Source: Ignavibacteria bacterium (GTDB taxonomy: Bacteria; Bacteroidota; Ignavibacteria; Tepidaquicellales; OLB5). From it: a stretch of DNA of 7,080 bases. Numbering within the stretch: the first letter of the stretch is position 1; every line of letters starts with the position of its first letter. This document shows, in pieces, positions 1 through 5,949 of this stretch. The stretch spans positions 1 to 7,080 of the forward strand of contig JAUQWT010000053.1 of the NCBI GenBank assembly GCA_030835005.1. The letters run 5' to 3'. The position numbers and the translations under genes are program-made. The notes below the pieces were generated by a model that worked only from the letters and a program-made list of their open reading frames with translations, was not told where the DNA came from and did not search any database.

Positions 1-763
1 TAATTGTAAGACCTTCCATAAAAAATTCTGAAACGTTTAAAAATGCATTTGGCTTAATCATCAAATTTGGGATTGTTCTGCCATCTAACTTCAATGAACA
101 TGTTCCTGTTATCACCAGACTACTTTGAGTTTCGAATACTACTTTTGAATTTGGAGCCAATAAACCGAAAGGACTTAACGCATTATTATGCTGTATATTG
201 AATGCAGATCCGTTTCTAAATATAGTTGTGTTTAATGTACCTATTGTATTGAAAATATTCCCGGGGCAAGACTGAGTGAAAACCGAGCCGTACCCAAACT
301 TGATTGATAGAGGATCTGCAGAGTTTATGTTATGAGCAATTTCTCCATGAAAAGTCAAGTTTCCGCTAATTTCTGAACTGGCACCTGATGAAAGGTAAAT
401 ATTCAACGCCGGGTCATTTCCTGAGATTTTCAAAGCAGAGCCGCTTTCAACAACTAGATCTTCACCCTCACAGCCCTTTACGGTAATACATTTTGTATTC
501 CCTGCAGAAGGAGTCAAAGTTAAGCTTGTATTTCCGCGAACAATCAATTGGCCTATTGTTACCTGCTGGACGTTTTCAACATTCAAGTTTGTTCCGGTTT
601 CAAAAACAAGAATATCTGTGTTCAAGCCGATCTGGCGAATTGGTGTCCAATTGCCGGCTGCACTGAAACTGGAACTAACCGATCCTGTCCAGTAATAGGT
701 CGTCTGAGAAAATGACTGACCGGCCAGAATGATTAAGAAAACCGAGAACTTTAAGAGTTTCAT
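1..763 (-). CDS. Secreted surface protein, N-terminal part (cut by window edge), probable beta-solenoid
   Basis: The reading frame is open from an ATG at 761-763 to the window edge, giving 254 codons plus one base with no stop. Seen directly: residues 1-19 form a signal peptide (short Lys-containing start, then a hydrophobic run FLIILAG), with likely cleavage at S19|Q20. Next comes a YYWTG...GNW motif at about 23-39, common at the mature start of Bacteroidota secreted proteins. From about 55 to 254 the sequence is Ser/Thr/Gly/Asn-rich with short alternating hydrophobic strands (LIVRG, LVVESGSALKIS, VVFETQSSLVITG), which suggests a right-handed beta-helix or other beta-solenoid. There is no lipobox Cys, so it is not a lipoprotein. 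A C-terminal T9SS sorting domain beyond the edge is expected from its neighbours but not seen. No Shine-Dalgarno is present. The start is supported by the signal peptide and by a promoter about 80 bases upstream. Substrate or ligand is not recognisable. Confidence 0.87.
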   Translation of the reverse strand, partial: MKLLKFSVFLIILAGQSFSQTTYYWTGSVSSSFSAAGNWTPIRQIGLNTDILVFETGTNLNVENVQQVTIGQLIVRGNTSLTLTPSAGNTKCITVKGCEGEDLVVESGSALKISGNDPALNIYLSSGASSEISGNLTFHGEIAHNINSADPLSIKFGYGSVFTQSCPGNIFNTIGTLNTTIFRNGSAFNIQHNNALSPFGLLAPNSKVVFETQSSLVITGTCSLKLDGRTIPNLMIKPNAFLNVSEFFMEGLTI

Positions 764-841
764 AATTTCTGGATAAGTTATTGAAAAGATTCACTAATTA
801 GAAATGACCTTCTCTGTTACCCCTTGGAATTTGTTTGTATT

Positions 842-873
842 CAAATATAGCAGGGAGGTAGTATTGGAAACAA
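842..873 (-). promoter_or_regulatory. Bacteroidota-type promoter of gene 1
   Basis: Read on the minus strand, TATATTTG (842-849) matches the -7 consensus TAnnTTTG exactly. It is preceded by 21 bases and then TTG (871-873) in an ATTG context. Transcription would begin a few bases beyond 842, leaving a leader of roughly 70 bases before the ATG at 763. The spacer contains CTACC, as does that of gene 2, but shifted by four bases. The pattern is the known sigma-ABfr-type promoter; its use here is inferred. Confidence 0.6.
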
Positions 874-1150
874 TCAGTGAATGGTTGATTTTTGAAAATA
901 ACTTGAAACCCTATGAAGTCACTAAAGAGAGTAGTTATAGGCTGCTCATTTCAAGTAACATAATTAGCAGTGTTGTGGACTCTAAATTACTAAAATCATA
1001 ATATTTTATATTGTCTTTTTGAGTGTAAAGGTCTGTGAGTTGTGAGGTTCTATTTCCAGCTGCTGTAGATGTTCAATCCCAATGTTCGTAAATTGTAAAG
1101 TATTATAAATAACTTTTTTACGAAATATGATTACTTTGAAATATCAGAAT

Positions 1151-1172
1151 TTGTACCGTGATAACGGTACAA
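1151..1172. repeat. Perfect 9-bp inverted repeat with 4-base centre (operator-like)
   Basis: The left arm TTGTACCGT (1151-1159) and right arm ACGGTACAA (1164-1172) are exact reverse complements around GATA. Neither strand has a U-tract after it, so it does not look like a terminator. It lies between the gene 2 terminator and the gene 1 promoter, about 280 bases upstream of the latter. Its size and symmetry fit the binding site of a dimeric regulator, but no regulator is encoded nearby. Confidence 0.5.
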
Positions 1173-1205
1173 AACCATAATCTGTTGTTTATCTTGGATT
1201 ACATC

Positions 1206-1233
1206 AAAAAAAAACGCCGCTTTTGGCGGCGTT
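1206..1233 (-). terminator. Intrinsic terminator of gene 2
   Basis: On the minus strand AACGCCGC (1226-1233) pairs perfectly with GCGGCGTT (1213-1220) around a five-base loop, and runs into a tract of nine T (1206-1214, the first two inside the stem). It starts about 30 bases after the gene 2 stop codon. This is the most classical terminator in the window. Confidence 0.92.
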
Positions 1234-1262
1234 GATATAGATGAACGAAATTCAAATTGAAC

Positions 1263-2594
1263 TTATTTTGTCAGAATCATTTTCATTACTTTTGAGAATG
1301 AGTTGTTTCCGCTCTCGGCATTGAGTTTGTAGAAGTAAACACCGCTGGATAGTCCAGAAGCATTAAAGCTTACACTGTGAGTACCTGTGAGCTGATTTGC
1401 CGATAACAGGTTGGCTACCACTCTGCCCAGCATATCATATACCTTTATGCTCACTTTTGCATCAAAAGGCAGCTCATAACTTATAATAGTTGAAGGATTG
1501 AACGGATTCGGGTAGTTTTGGTTTAGTTTTACATCAATTGGTTTTTTATTAAATGAGGCAATATTATCCGTAGTTTCAATGCTAACCCATGTCAATCCTC
1601 CATCGAGCGTATATAACTCGGTACCGTTTTCTCCTACTGAAATACCGTTTGTTGAATTATAGAAATTCAACGCAAACAGATCGCTTGTGCTGCCTGTCTC
1701 AATAATGCTCCAATTTACGCCCAAGTTCTCGCTTCTGAGAACTACGCCGTTTTCTCCGGATGCTGCAAAAATGTCCGAGAATTCTCCATCAAGATATTTT
1801 ATATCATACACTATTCCAGTATAATCAGTTATAACACTTTCCCATGTTAGTCCGGAATCTATGGACCTCAGAATTGTTCCGGCATCACCGGCTGCTACCA
1901 TCAGGTCGCTGTGAGCCATCACAACAGTATTGAGATTGTTTAATGTGTTTGTTGTAGAAATAAGCCATGTTAACCCGTTATCATGAGTTATCAAAACTAC
2001 TCCGTTATCACCTGCAATTAGTGCGTTGGTGTTATCCAGGGCAGTAGAAAACTCAATGGAATTCAGATTAGCTGTCGTGTTGGTTTGAATTGGTGTCCAC
2101 GAGGTTCCGCGGTCAGATGTAAAGATCAGAGTTCCGTTATCACCACAGGCATAAATCGCATCATAATCCTGAATGTAAACGTCGTTAAGATTTTCTAATG
2201 TGCCGCTTGCAGAAACGATCCAGCTAACTCCATTGTCTGGTGAAAACATTACTATTCCGTTATCGCCAACAATTGTCAGCAATGAGTTAAAACCAAATAG
2301 GAAATTGCTTGATGCAGCAAGTGTGTCCGGAAATAATGGTCCACCGGGAGGTGCGGCTATATAGTCGCTGGCATTGAACGAGTTTGTAACGAAACCAGGC
2401 AGAACAACGCTCCAGTTCAGGCCGCCATCCTCGGTTCTCATTATTAACCCATCCTGGCCGACAAGAATTGCCGTGGTGGAATCTTTAAAAGAAATGTCGT
2501 TTTCGTTAATGTTGATCGGTTGTGAATTTGTTTTGACTGCTGCAATTATGAATAAGATTGCAGCCATTAAGATGAATCTTTTGAAGTTTTTCAT
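1263..2594 (-). CDS. Secreted seven-bladed Asp-box/YCF48-like beta-propeller with T9SS sorting domain
   Basis: A 443-residue exported protein. The signal peptide is residues 1-24 (hydrophobic core FILMAAILFIIAAV), with likely cleavage at S24|Q25. Seven repeats follow the form G-[DEQ]-x-G-x-x-x-x-[ST]-x-[DN]-x-G-x-x-W; their Gly/Trp anchors are 46/61, 110/125, 151/166, 195/210, 236/251, 280/295 and 321/336. This repeat is the sialidase Asp-box/photosystem II assembly factor YCF48 type, so a closed seven-bladed propeller is predicted. A segment of about 20 extra residues (roughly 70-103) lies between blades 1 and 2. Residues 357-443 are the T9SS type-A C-terminal domain, starting LNQNYPNPFNPS and ending KMILTK, which directs export and surface attachment or release. 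The closest paralogue is gene 3. It has its own promoter and terminator. No catalytic residues are recognised, so binding or structural work is more likely than an enzyme. The YCF48 similarity does not imply photosynthesis. Confidence 0.95.
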   Translation of the reverse strand: MKNFKRFILMAAILFIIAAVKTNSQPININENDISFKDSTTAILVGQDGLIMRTEDGGLNWSVVLPGFVTNSFNASDYIAAPPGGPLFPDTLAASSNFLFGFNSLLTIVGDNGIVMFSPDNGVSWIVSASGTLENLNDVYIQDYDAIYACGDNGTLIFTSDRGTSWTPIQTNTTANLNSIEFSTALDNTNALIAGDNGVVLITHDNGLTWLISTTNTLNNLNTVVMAHSDLMVAAGDAGTILRSIDSGLTWESVITDYTGIVYDIKYLDGEFSDIFAASGENGVVLRSENLGVNWSIIETGSTSDLFALNFYNSTNGISVGENGTELYTLDGGLTWVSIETTDNIASFNKKPIDVKLNQNYPNPFNPSTIISYELPFDAKVSIKVYDMLGRVVANLLSANQLTGTHSVSFNASGLSSGVYFYKLNAESGNNSFSKVMKMILTK

Positions 2595-2688
2595 GAGTTT
2601 TAAAATAAAGGTTAATAAATAAGTTAATTAGTGTTGTATAGCTTTCTTACTTCTGTAAATGAATTAGTAAGTGTTTTTGCTTTCAAGA

Positions 2689-2724
2689 CAAATTTAACGT
2701 ATAATTGGTAGCTGCGCAATAACC
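2689..2724 (-). promoter_or_regulatory. Bacteroidota-type promoter of gene 2
   Basis: On the minus strand TAAATTTG (2689-2696) is an exact TAnnTTTG -7 box. Twenty bases upstream is TTG (2717-2719), inside GGTTATTG (2717-2724). The spacer carries CTACC six bases after the TTG. It leaves a leader of about 90 bases. GGTTATTG is identical in the gene 3 promoter, with the same 20-base spacing. Confidence 0.68.
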
Positions 2725-2765
2725 AAATACGTTAGATTTAAAATCATTGTATGAATTTATCTTAA

Positions 2766-2803
2766 TATAAAAGCGCTGCTTATCTTACCATAAGCAGCGC
2801 TTT
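2766..2803 (-). terminator. Hairpin terminator of gene 3
   Basis: Two perfect 14-base arms (2770-2783 and 2790-2803) enclose a six-base loop. On the minus strand the stem ends in CGCTTT and is followed by TATAT. The U-tract is short and broken, so termination may be less complete than at the gene 2 terminator. It begins about 50 bases after the gene 3 stop and ends about 45 bases before the gene 2 promoter, insulating the two units. Confidence 0.8.
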
Positions 2804-2854
2804 GCAGTTATTCGGAAGGAGGAATATATTAAGACTCTTTCATTTCGATCCAGT

Positions 2855-4114
2855 TTATTTTGTCAAGATCATTTTCATAACACTGCTGTAATTCTGATCT
2901 CCGCTTACTGCACTTAAGCTGTAGAAATACACGCCGCTTGATAGACCGTTGGCATTGAAGTTCACCGTGTATGAGCCGGCTTTCTGGAATGTTGAAACCA
3001 GCAATGCGACTTCTTTTCCAAGCATATCAGATACTCTGATACTTACTTTAGCGTCCAGCGGTATCTCGTAGCTAATAACAGTTGACGGGTTAAACGGATT
3101 CGGATAATTCTGCCTTAAGTTTGGAGTCAGAAGTCTTTTACCTTCGTTTTTCAAAAATGCATCGCCGGGTAATGGTGCAGATTCAGTCCATGAAGTTCCG
3201 CCATCAGTTGTATATATTTCAACTCCGTTTCTTCCTATTGATATTCCATTGTTTGCATCTGCAAACGCCACTGAAAAGTAATCATAATCATCGCCGCTTA
3301 CAATTATGGTAGATGGAACCCAGCTGTATCCGCCGTCCGTCGTTTTTAGAATTAAACCGTCGTTTGCTGCAATTACTCCGTTATTTGCATCAAAGAATAC
3401 TACATCATTAAAATCAGATTCATACATTACACCTGATGGCCCAAACCATGAGTCTCCGCCGTCATTGCTGAGTAAGATTTTTCCCATATCTCCAACCAGA
3501 ACAAGATTATTTGCATCTATTGCCTCAACTGAATTGAATTTGTTGTTTGTGAATGACATATCTAAAGCAGTCCATGTCAGCCCTCCGTCCTGTGTTTTTA
3601 ACAAGGCTCCAAGGTCTCCGGTTACAAATCCTACCTGAGTGTTGACAAATTTTATATCTGTAAGGTTCTTAGTTGTATTTGTGGTTATTGTACTCCAAGT
3701 CTGGCCATTATCACTTGAATAAAGCAGTGTTCCGTTGTTTCCGCATACAAAAGCCTTGCTTACATCAACTAATTCAACATCATTTAGGTTTTCTGTAGTG
3801 CCCGGTAGAAATACAGTCCAGTTGGCACCATTATCCAGGGATCTAAGTATCACTCCGTTTTCCCCAACTGCCAATGATGTACCGTGTTTTACGGAGTTAC
3901 CGAATAGTACGTTTGAAATGTTCGAATTTTGTTCTTCCCAATTTGCGCCATTGTTTACTGTTCTCATAATAACGCCGTTCTCTCCAACTAATGTGGCTGT
4001 CGTCGGGTTTTCAAACTTTATGCTGTGTTCATTTGTGACAGGCTGCGAAACAGTGATTCCAGCTGCTAAAATGAAAAACAAAAGTGATGTAAAATGTAAT
4101 TTAAAGGTTAACAT
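2855..4114 (-). CDS. Secreted seven-bladed Asp-box/YCF48-like beta-propeller with T9SS sorting domain
   Basis: A 419-residue exported protein. The signal peptide is residues 1-23 (core LLFFILAAGI), with likely cleavage at S23|Q24. Seven propeller repeats have first-position/Trp anchors at 44/59, 84/99, 125/140, 166/181, 208/223, 250/265 and 294/309. Blade-to-blade spacing is an even 40-44 residues, without the long insertion of gene 2. The first Asp-box has Asn54 where Asp is usual, and the sixth repeat has Ala250 in place of Gly. Residues 333-419 are the T9SS type-A sorting domain, about 60 of 87 positions identical to gene 2 by hand alignment. Shared segments such as ENLNDV and NTT[AK]NL show that genes 2 and 3 are the closest pair. 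The start is fixed by the signal peptide and a GGAGGA ribosome binding site. Its ligand is unknown. Confidence 0.95.
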   Translation of the reverse strand: MLTFKLHFTSLLFFILAAGITVSQPVTNEHSIKFENPTTATLVGENGVIMRTVNNGANWEEQNSNISNVLFGNSVKHGTSLAVGENGVILRSLDNGANWTVFLPGTTENLNDVELVDVSKAFVCGNNGTLLYSSDNGQTWSTITTNTTKNLTDIKFVNTQVGFVTGDLGALLKTQDGGLTWTALDMSFTNNKFNSVEAIDANNLVLVGDMGKILLSNDGGDSWFGPSGVMYESDFNDVVFFDANNGVIAANDGLILKTTDGGYSWVPSTIIVSGDDYDYFSVAFADANNGISIGRNGVEIYTTDGGTSWTESAPLPGDAFLKNEGKRLLTPNLRQNYPNPFNPSTVISYEIPLDAKVSIRVSDMLGKEVALLVSTFQKAGSYTVNFNANGLSSGVYFYSLSAVSGDQNYSSVMKMILTK

Positions 4115-4117
4115 GTT

Positions 4118-4138
4118 TTAATTCCTCCAATAAGGCAT
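4118..4138 (-). promoter_or_regulatory. Strong ribosome binding site of gene 3, inside a six-codon upstream frame
   Basis: On the minus strand GGAGGAA (4122-4128) lies eight to nine bases before the ATG at 4114, a near-perfect Shine-Dalgarno. Such sites are uncommon in Bacteroidota, and genes 1 and 2 have none. The same stretch forms a complete tiny frame, ATG (4136-4138) through TAA (4118-4120), that would encode MPYWRN. Whether this frame is translated cannot be told from sequence; chance is the simplest explanation. Confidence 0.6.
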
Positions 4139-4221
4139 TTTTTAGTTTATTAAGAGTTTCTTCCTTTATCTGCTTTGTTGCTTTTTTTTGTGTTTTTTAA
4201 ATAGGGTAATTCTTAATTGAA

Positions 4222-4257
4222 CAAAGTTAGTCTAAATAGGGTGGTCAATCAATAACC
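4222..4257 (-). promoter_or_regulatory. Bacteroidota-type promoter of gene 3
   Basis: On the minus strand TAACTTTG (4222-4229) is an exact TAnnTTTG box. Twenty bases upstream is TTG (4250-4252), within GGTTATTG (4250-4257). CCACC sits in the spacer in the same register as CTACC of gene 2. The leader is about 100 bases, A-rich and without a clear structured element. Confidence 0.68.
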
Positions 4258-4291
4258 GAATCCGCTATATTATTGGGTTCACAGTTTCTGA

Positions 4292-4327
4292 TAAAACAAA
4301 AGGCTGAACAATATCTTATTCAGCCTT
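4292..4327 (-). terminator. Intrinsic terminator of gene 4
   Basis: On the minus strand AAGGCTGAA (4319-4327) pairs perfectly with TTCAGCCTT (4300-4308) around a ten-base loop, followed by the T-rich tail TTGTTTTA (4292-4299). It begins about 22 bases after the gene 4 stop and ends about 35 bases before the gene 3 promoter. Confidence 0.85.
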
Positions 4328-4349
4328 CATACTACTTCAAGAGTTGTTT

Positions 4350-5618
4350 TTATTTGATGAGAATCATTTTGTTGGTGTTTATATAACTTTCGTTCTTACC
4401 GCTGGCGGTAATGCGGTAGAAGTAAACTCCTGAGGCAAGATCTTTGCCGTCGAAATCTGCAGTATAATTATCAGCTTTCAGAAAACCGTCAACAATTGTG
4501 GTAACTTCCTTACCCTTTAAATCGAATACTTTGATATTTACATTTCCATCGAATGGAACTGAATAAGATATCTTTGTGTATGGATTGAACGGGTTCGGAT
4601 AATTTCGTAATAATTTTGATGATGCAGGAATCTGAGTGTTAATTCCCGTACCTGTAAGCTGCTGGTAGCTTACTTCGTTCCATGTAGCTCCCTTATCATT
4701 TGTCTTAAGCAGAATCCCGTTATCTCCGCCTGCGAAGCCGGTAACTGTATCAATGTATGCCATACAATTCAGATTCCTTGTAGTACTGGATTCCTGTAAT
4801 TGCCAGACGAAGATATTCCCGTCAGAGAGCCTTACAGTACCGTTATTGCCAGCAACGGCATATTTACCGTCTCTGACTTTAACTATACAATTAAAAGAGG
4901 TGCCTAAGTTATCTATATACACAACACTCCATGAAAGTCCGGCATCAGTAGTTCTAACAATAATTCCTTCAACAGAAGATGCATAAGCGTTAAAACAATC
5001 TGTCATGATTATGTTCCTGTAATTCAAAGTGTACATAATTGTTGAAGGCGGCAAATTCCAGTTTTGGCCGCTATTGGTCGTTAAGTAGATCTTTTCGTTC
5101 ATTCCGACAATCATGCCTGAAGATTCTCCATACAACGAGATAGACCTCAGGTCAACTGCGTTTCCGGTCGGAAGGAGACCTGTAATACCTTCCCAGCTTG
5201 CACCAAAATCCGTAGTCTTAAAGAGTGTTAAACTGTTGCCAACGATGAATCCTGTACCCGAATCATTTATGGATACACTCTTGAAATTAAATACTGCGCC
5301 AGTAGGTATCAATGCCCAGTGTCTTCCTGCGTCAGTGCTTCGGGAAATTGTTCCGCTATCGCCAACAGCAACCATGATGTTCCCTATGACGGCAATGTTG
5401 TTGAGCTTGCTTGTTGTAAGCGGAGGGATAAGATTCCAGTTTGCACCGGAATTGGTAGTGTTATAGATAAGGCCGTTATCACCAACAAAAGCTCCTTCAC
5501 TTCCGCTTGTGAAAGCTATGCTGTTAATTCTGCCTTGTGCATTAATGCTAAATGTAAAAACAGCAAGAGAAATTAAGAAAAGTAAAAAACGTAAGTGTTT
5601 TGCAATGTAAGTGCACAT
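4350..5618 (-). CDS. Secreted seven-bladed YCF48-like beta-propeller with T9SS sorting domain (divergent paralogue)
   Basis: A 422-residue exported protein. The signal peptide is residues 1-27 (MCTYIAKHLR, then core FLLFLISLAVFTF), with likely cleavage at A27|Q28. Seven repeats have Trp anchors at 61, 101, 142, 187, 230, 272 and 313, again predicting a seven-bladed propeller. It is the most degenerate of the three: Asn replaces the Asp-box Asp in blades 1 and 4 (Asn56, Asn182). Blade 5 begins SSVEG rather than GxxG. Blade 6 keeps G257-NNG but its Asp-box is displaced (LSDGNIFVW). Residues 336-422 form the T9SS type-A sorting domain, ending KMILIK. By hand alignment that domain is nearer to gene 5 (about 49/87) than to gene 2 (about 39/87) or gene 3 (about 44/87). 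A GGAAGGGG sequence (5627-5634) eight bases before the ATG can serve as ribosome binding site. Its ligand is unknown. Confidence 0.94.
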   Translation of the reverse strand: MCTYIAKHLRFLLFLISLAVFTFSINAQGRINSIAFTSGSEGAFVGDNGLIYNTTNSGANWNLIPPLTTSKLNNIAVIGNIMVAVGDSGTISRSTDAGRHWALIPTGAVFNFKSVSINDSGTGFIVGNSLTLFKTTDFGASWEGITGLLPTGNAVDLRSISLYGESSGMIVGMNEKIYLTTNSGQNWNLPPSTIMYTLNYRNIIMTDCFNAYASSVEGIIVRTTDAGLSWSVVYIDNLGTSFNCIVKVRDGKYAVAGNNGTVRLSDGNIFVWQLQESSTTRNLNCMAYIDTVTGFAGGDNGILLKTNDKGATWNEVSYQQLTGTGINTQIPASSKLLRNYPNPFNPYTKISYSVPFDGNVNIKVFDLKGKEVTTIVDGFLKADNYTADFDGKDLASGVYFYRITASGKNESYINTNKMILIK

Positions 5619-5669
5619 TTTTAAAGCCCCTTCCGATAAGATGTGTTTTTTCTCATTATTTATATAACA

Positions 5670-5696
5670 AGGGAATAACGTTTTTGAGTATTCCCT
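5670..5696 (-). promoter_or_regulatory. Stem-loop at the predicted 5' end of the gene 4 transcript
   Basis: AGGGAATA (5670-5677) and TATTCCCT (5689-5696) are perfect complements around an 11-base loop. The -7 box ends at 5701, so this hairpin would occupy about the first 27 bases of the gene 4 mRNA. It has no U-tract on the minus strand. A 5'-terminal stem that protects mRNA, or a dyad operator overlapping the start site, are both possible; neither is shown. Confidence 0.45.
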
Positions 5697-5700
5697 ATCA

Positions 5701-5736
5701 CAATTATAGTTAGTGATTGGTGGCTTTCCAATACCG
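5701..5736 (-). promoter_or_regulatory. Bacteroidota-type promoter of gene 4
   Basis: On the minus strand TATAATTG (5701-5708) matches TAnnTTTG at all fixed positions but one. TTG (5729-5731) lies exactly 20 bases upstream, within CGGTATTG. CCACC is in the spacer in the same register as in genes 2 and 3. The imperfect -7 box makes it weaker on its own, but the shared layout supports it. Confidence 0.6.
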
Positions 5737-5830
5737 TAATATAGTTAGTTTTATTATGTTAGGGGAAAATCAATTGTAACTAAATAAATTTTATAAGTTT
5801 AAGAGAGAATCGGGAGGTTAAGGAGTAAAC

Positions 5831-5863
5831 AAGTTGAAAGTCAAAAAGTTGAAAAGTTAGAAG
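5831..5863. repeat. Short direct repeats of AAGTTGAAA type
   Basis: AAGTTGAAA occurs at 5831-5839 and 5846-5854, and a degenerate AAGTTAGAA follows at 5854-5862. The stretch is purine-rich and non-coding. Similar low-complexity runs are frequent between genes in Bacteroidota; no function is evident. Confidence 0.45.
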
Positions 5864-5949
5864 GTAGGAAAATTAGATAGTTGCTGTATGTACTGCTATA
5901 CTAACTTCGAGAAAGGCTGAAATAATCCCTCTACGTACTTGTATACAGT

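Larger units (their letters stand above)
764..1205. other. Intergenic region between genes 1 and 2: regulatory content only
   Basis: This AT-rich gap holds the gene 1 promoter (842-873) and the perfect inverted repeat at 1151-1172. It also has a weaker one: TTCGTAAA (1085-1092) and TTTACGAA (1117-1124), eight paired bases separated by 24. A 65-codon plus-strand frame at 804-1001 overlaps the promoter, has no ribosome binding site and shows no recognisable protein features, so it is not called. No tRNA or transposon remnant was seen. The length and the lack of coding features leave room for a small RNA, but nothing in the sequence demands one. Confidence 0.5.

Noticed and set aside
804..1001. 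65-codon plus-strand frame in the gap between genes 1 and 2
   Set aside because: It has no ribosome binding site, no recognisable features, and overlaps the gene 1 promoter on the other strand. Its length is expected by chance in such a gap.
1151..1172. Palindrome as a terminator
   Set aside because: There is no T-run on either side, and the gene 2 terminator at 1206-1233 already does that job.
2646..2671. CTTACT/AGTAAG inverted repeat in the gene 2 leader
   Set aside because: Six AT-rich pairs around a 14-base loop are too weak to separate from chance.
2815..2825. GGAAGGAGGAA on the plus strand, resembling a strong ribosome binding site
   Set aside because: No start codon with a usable frame follows at suitable distance, and it lies in the trailer of gene 3.
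3306..4121. Two plus-strand frames of 110 and 128 codons opposite gene 3
   Set aside because: They are antisense shadows of the propeller repeats; their recurring SPPS/TPFSPT-like words are mirror readings of the repeated blade codons.
5113..5576. Plus-strand frames opposite the 5' half of gene 4
   Set aside because: They overlap each other in different frames and lie wholly opposite a well-supported gene.
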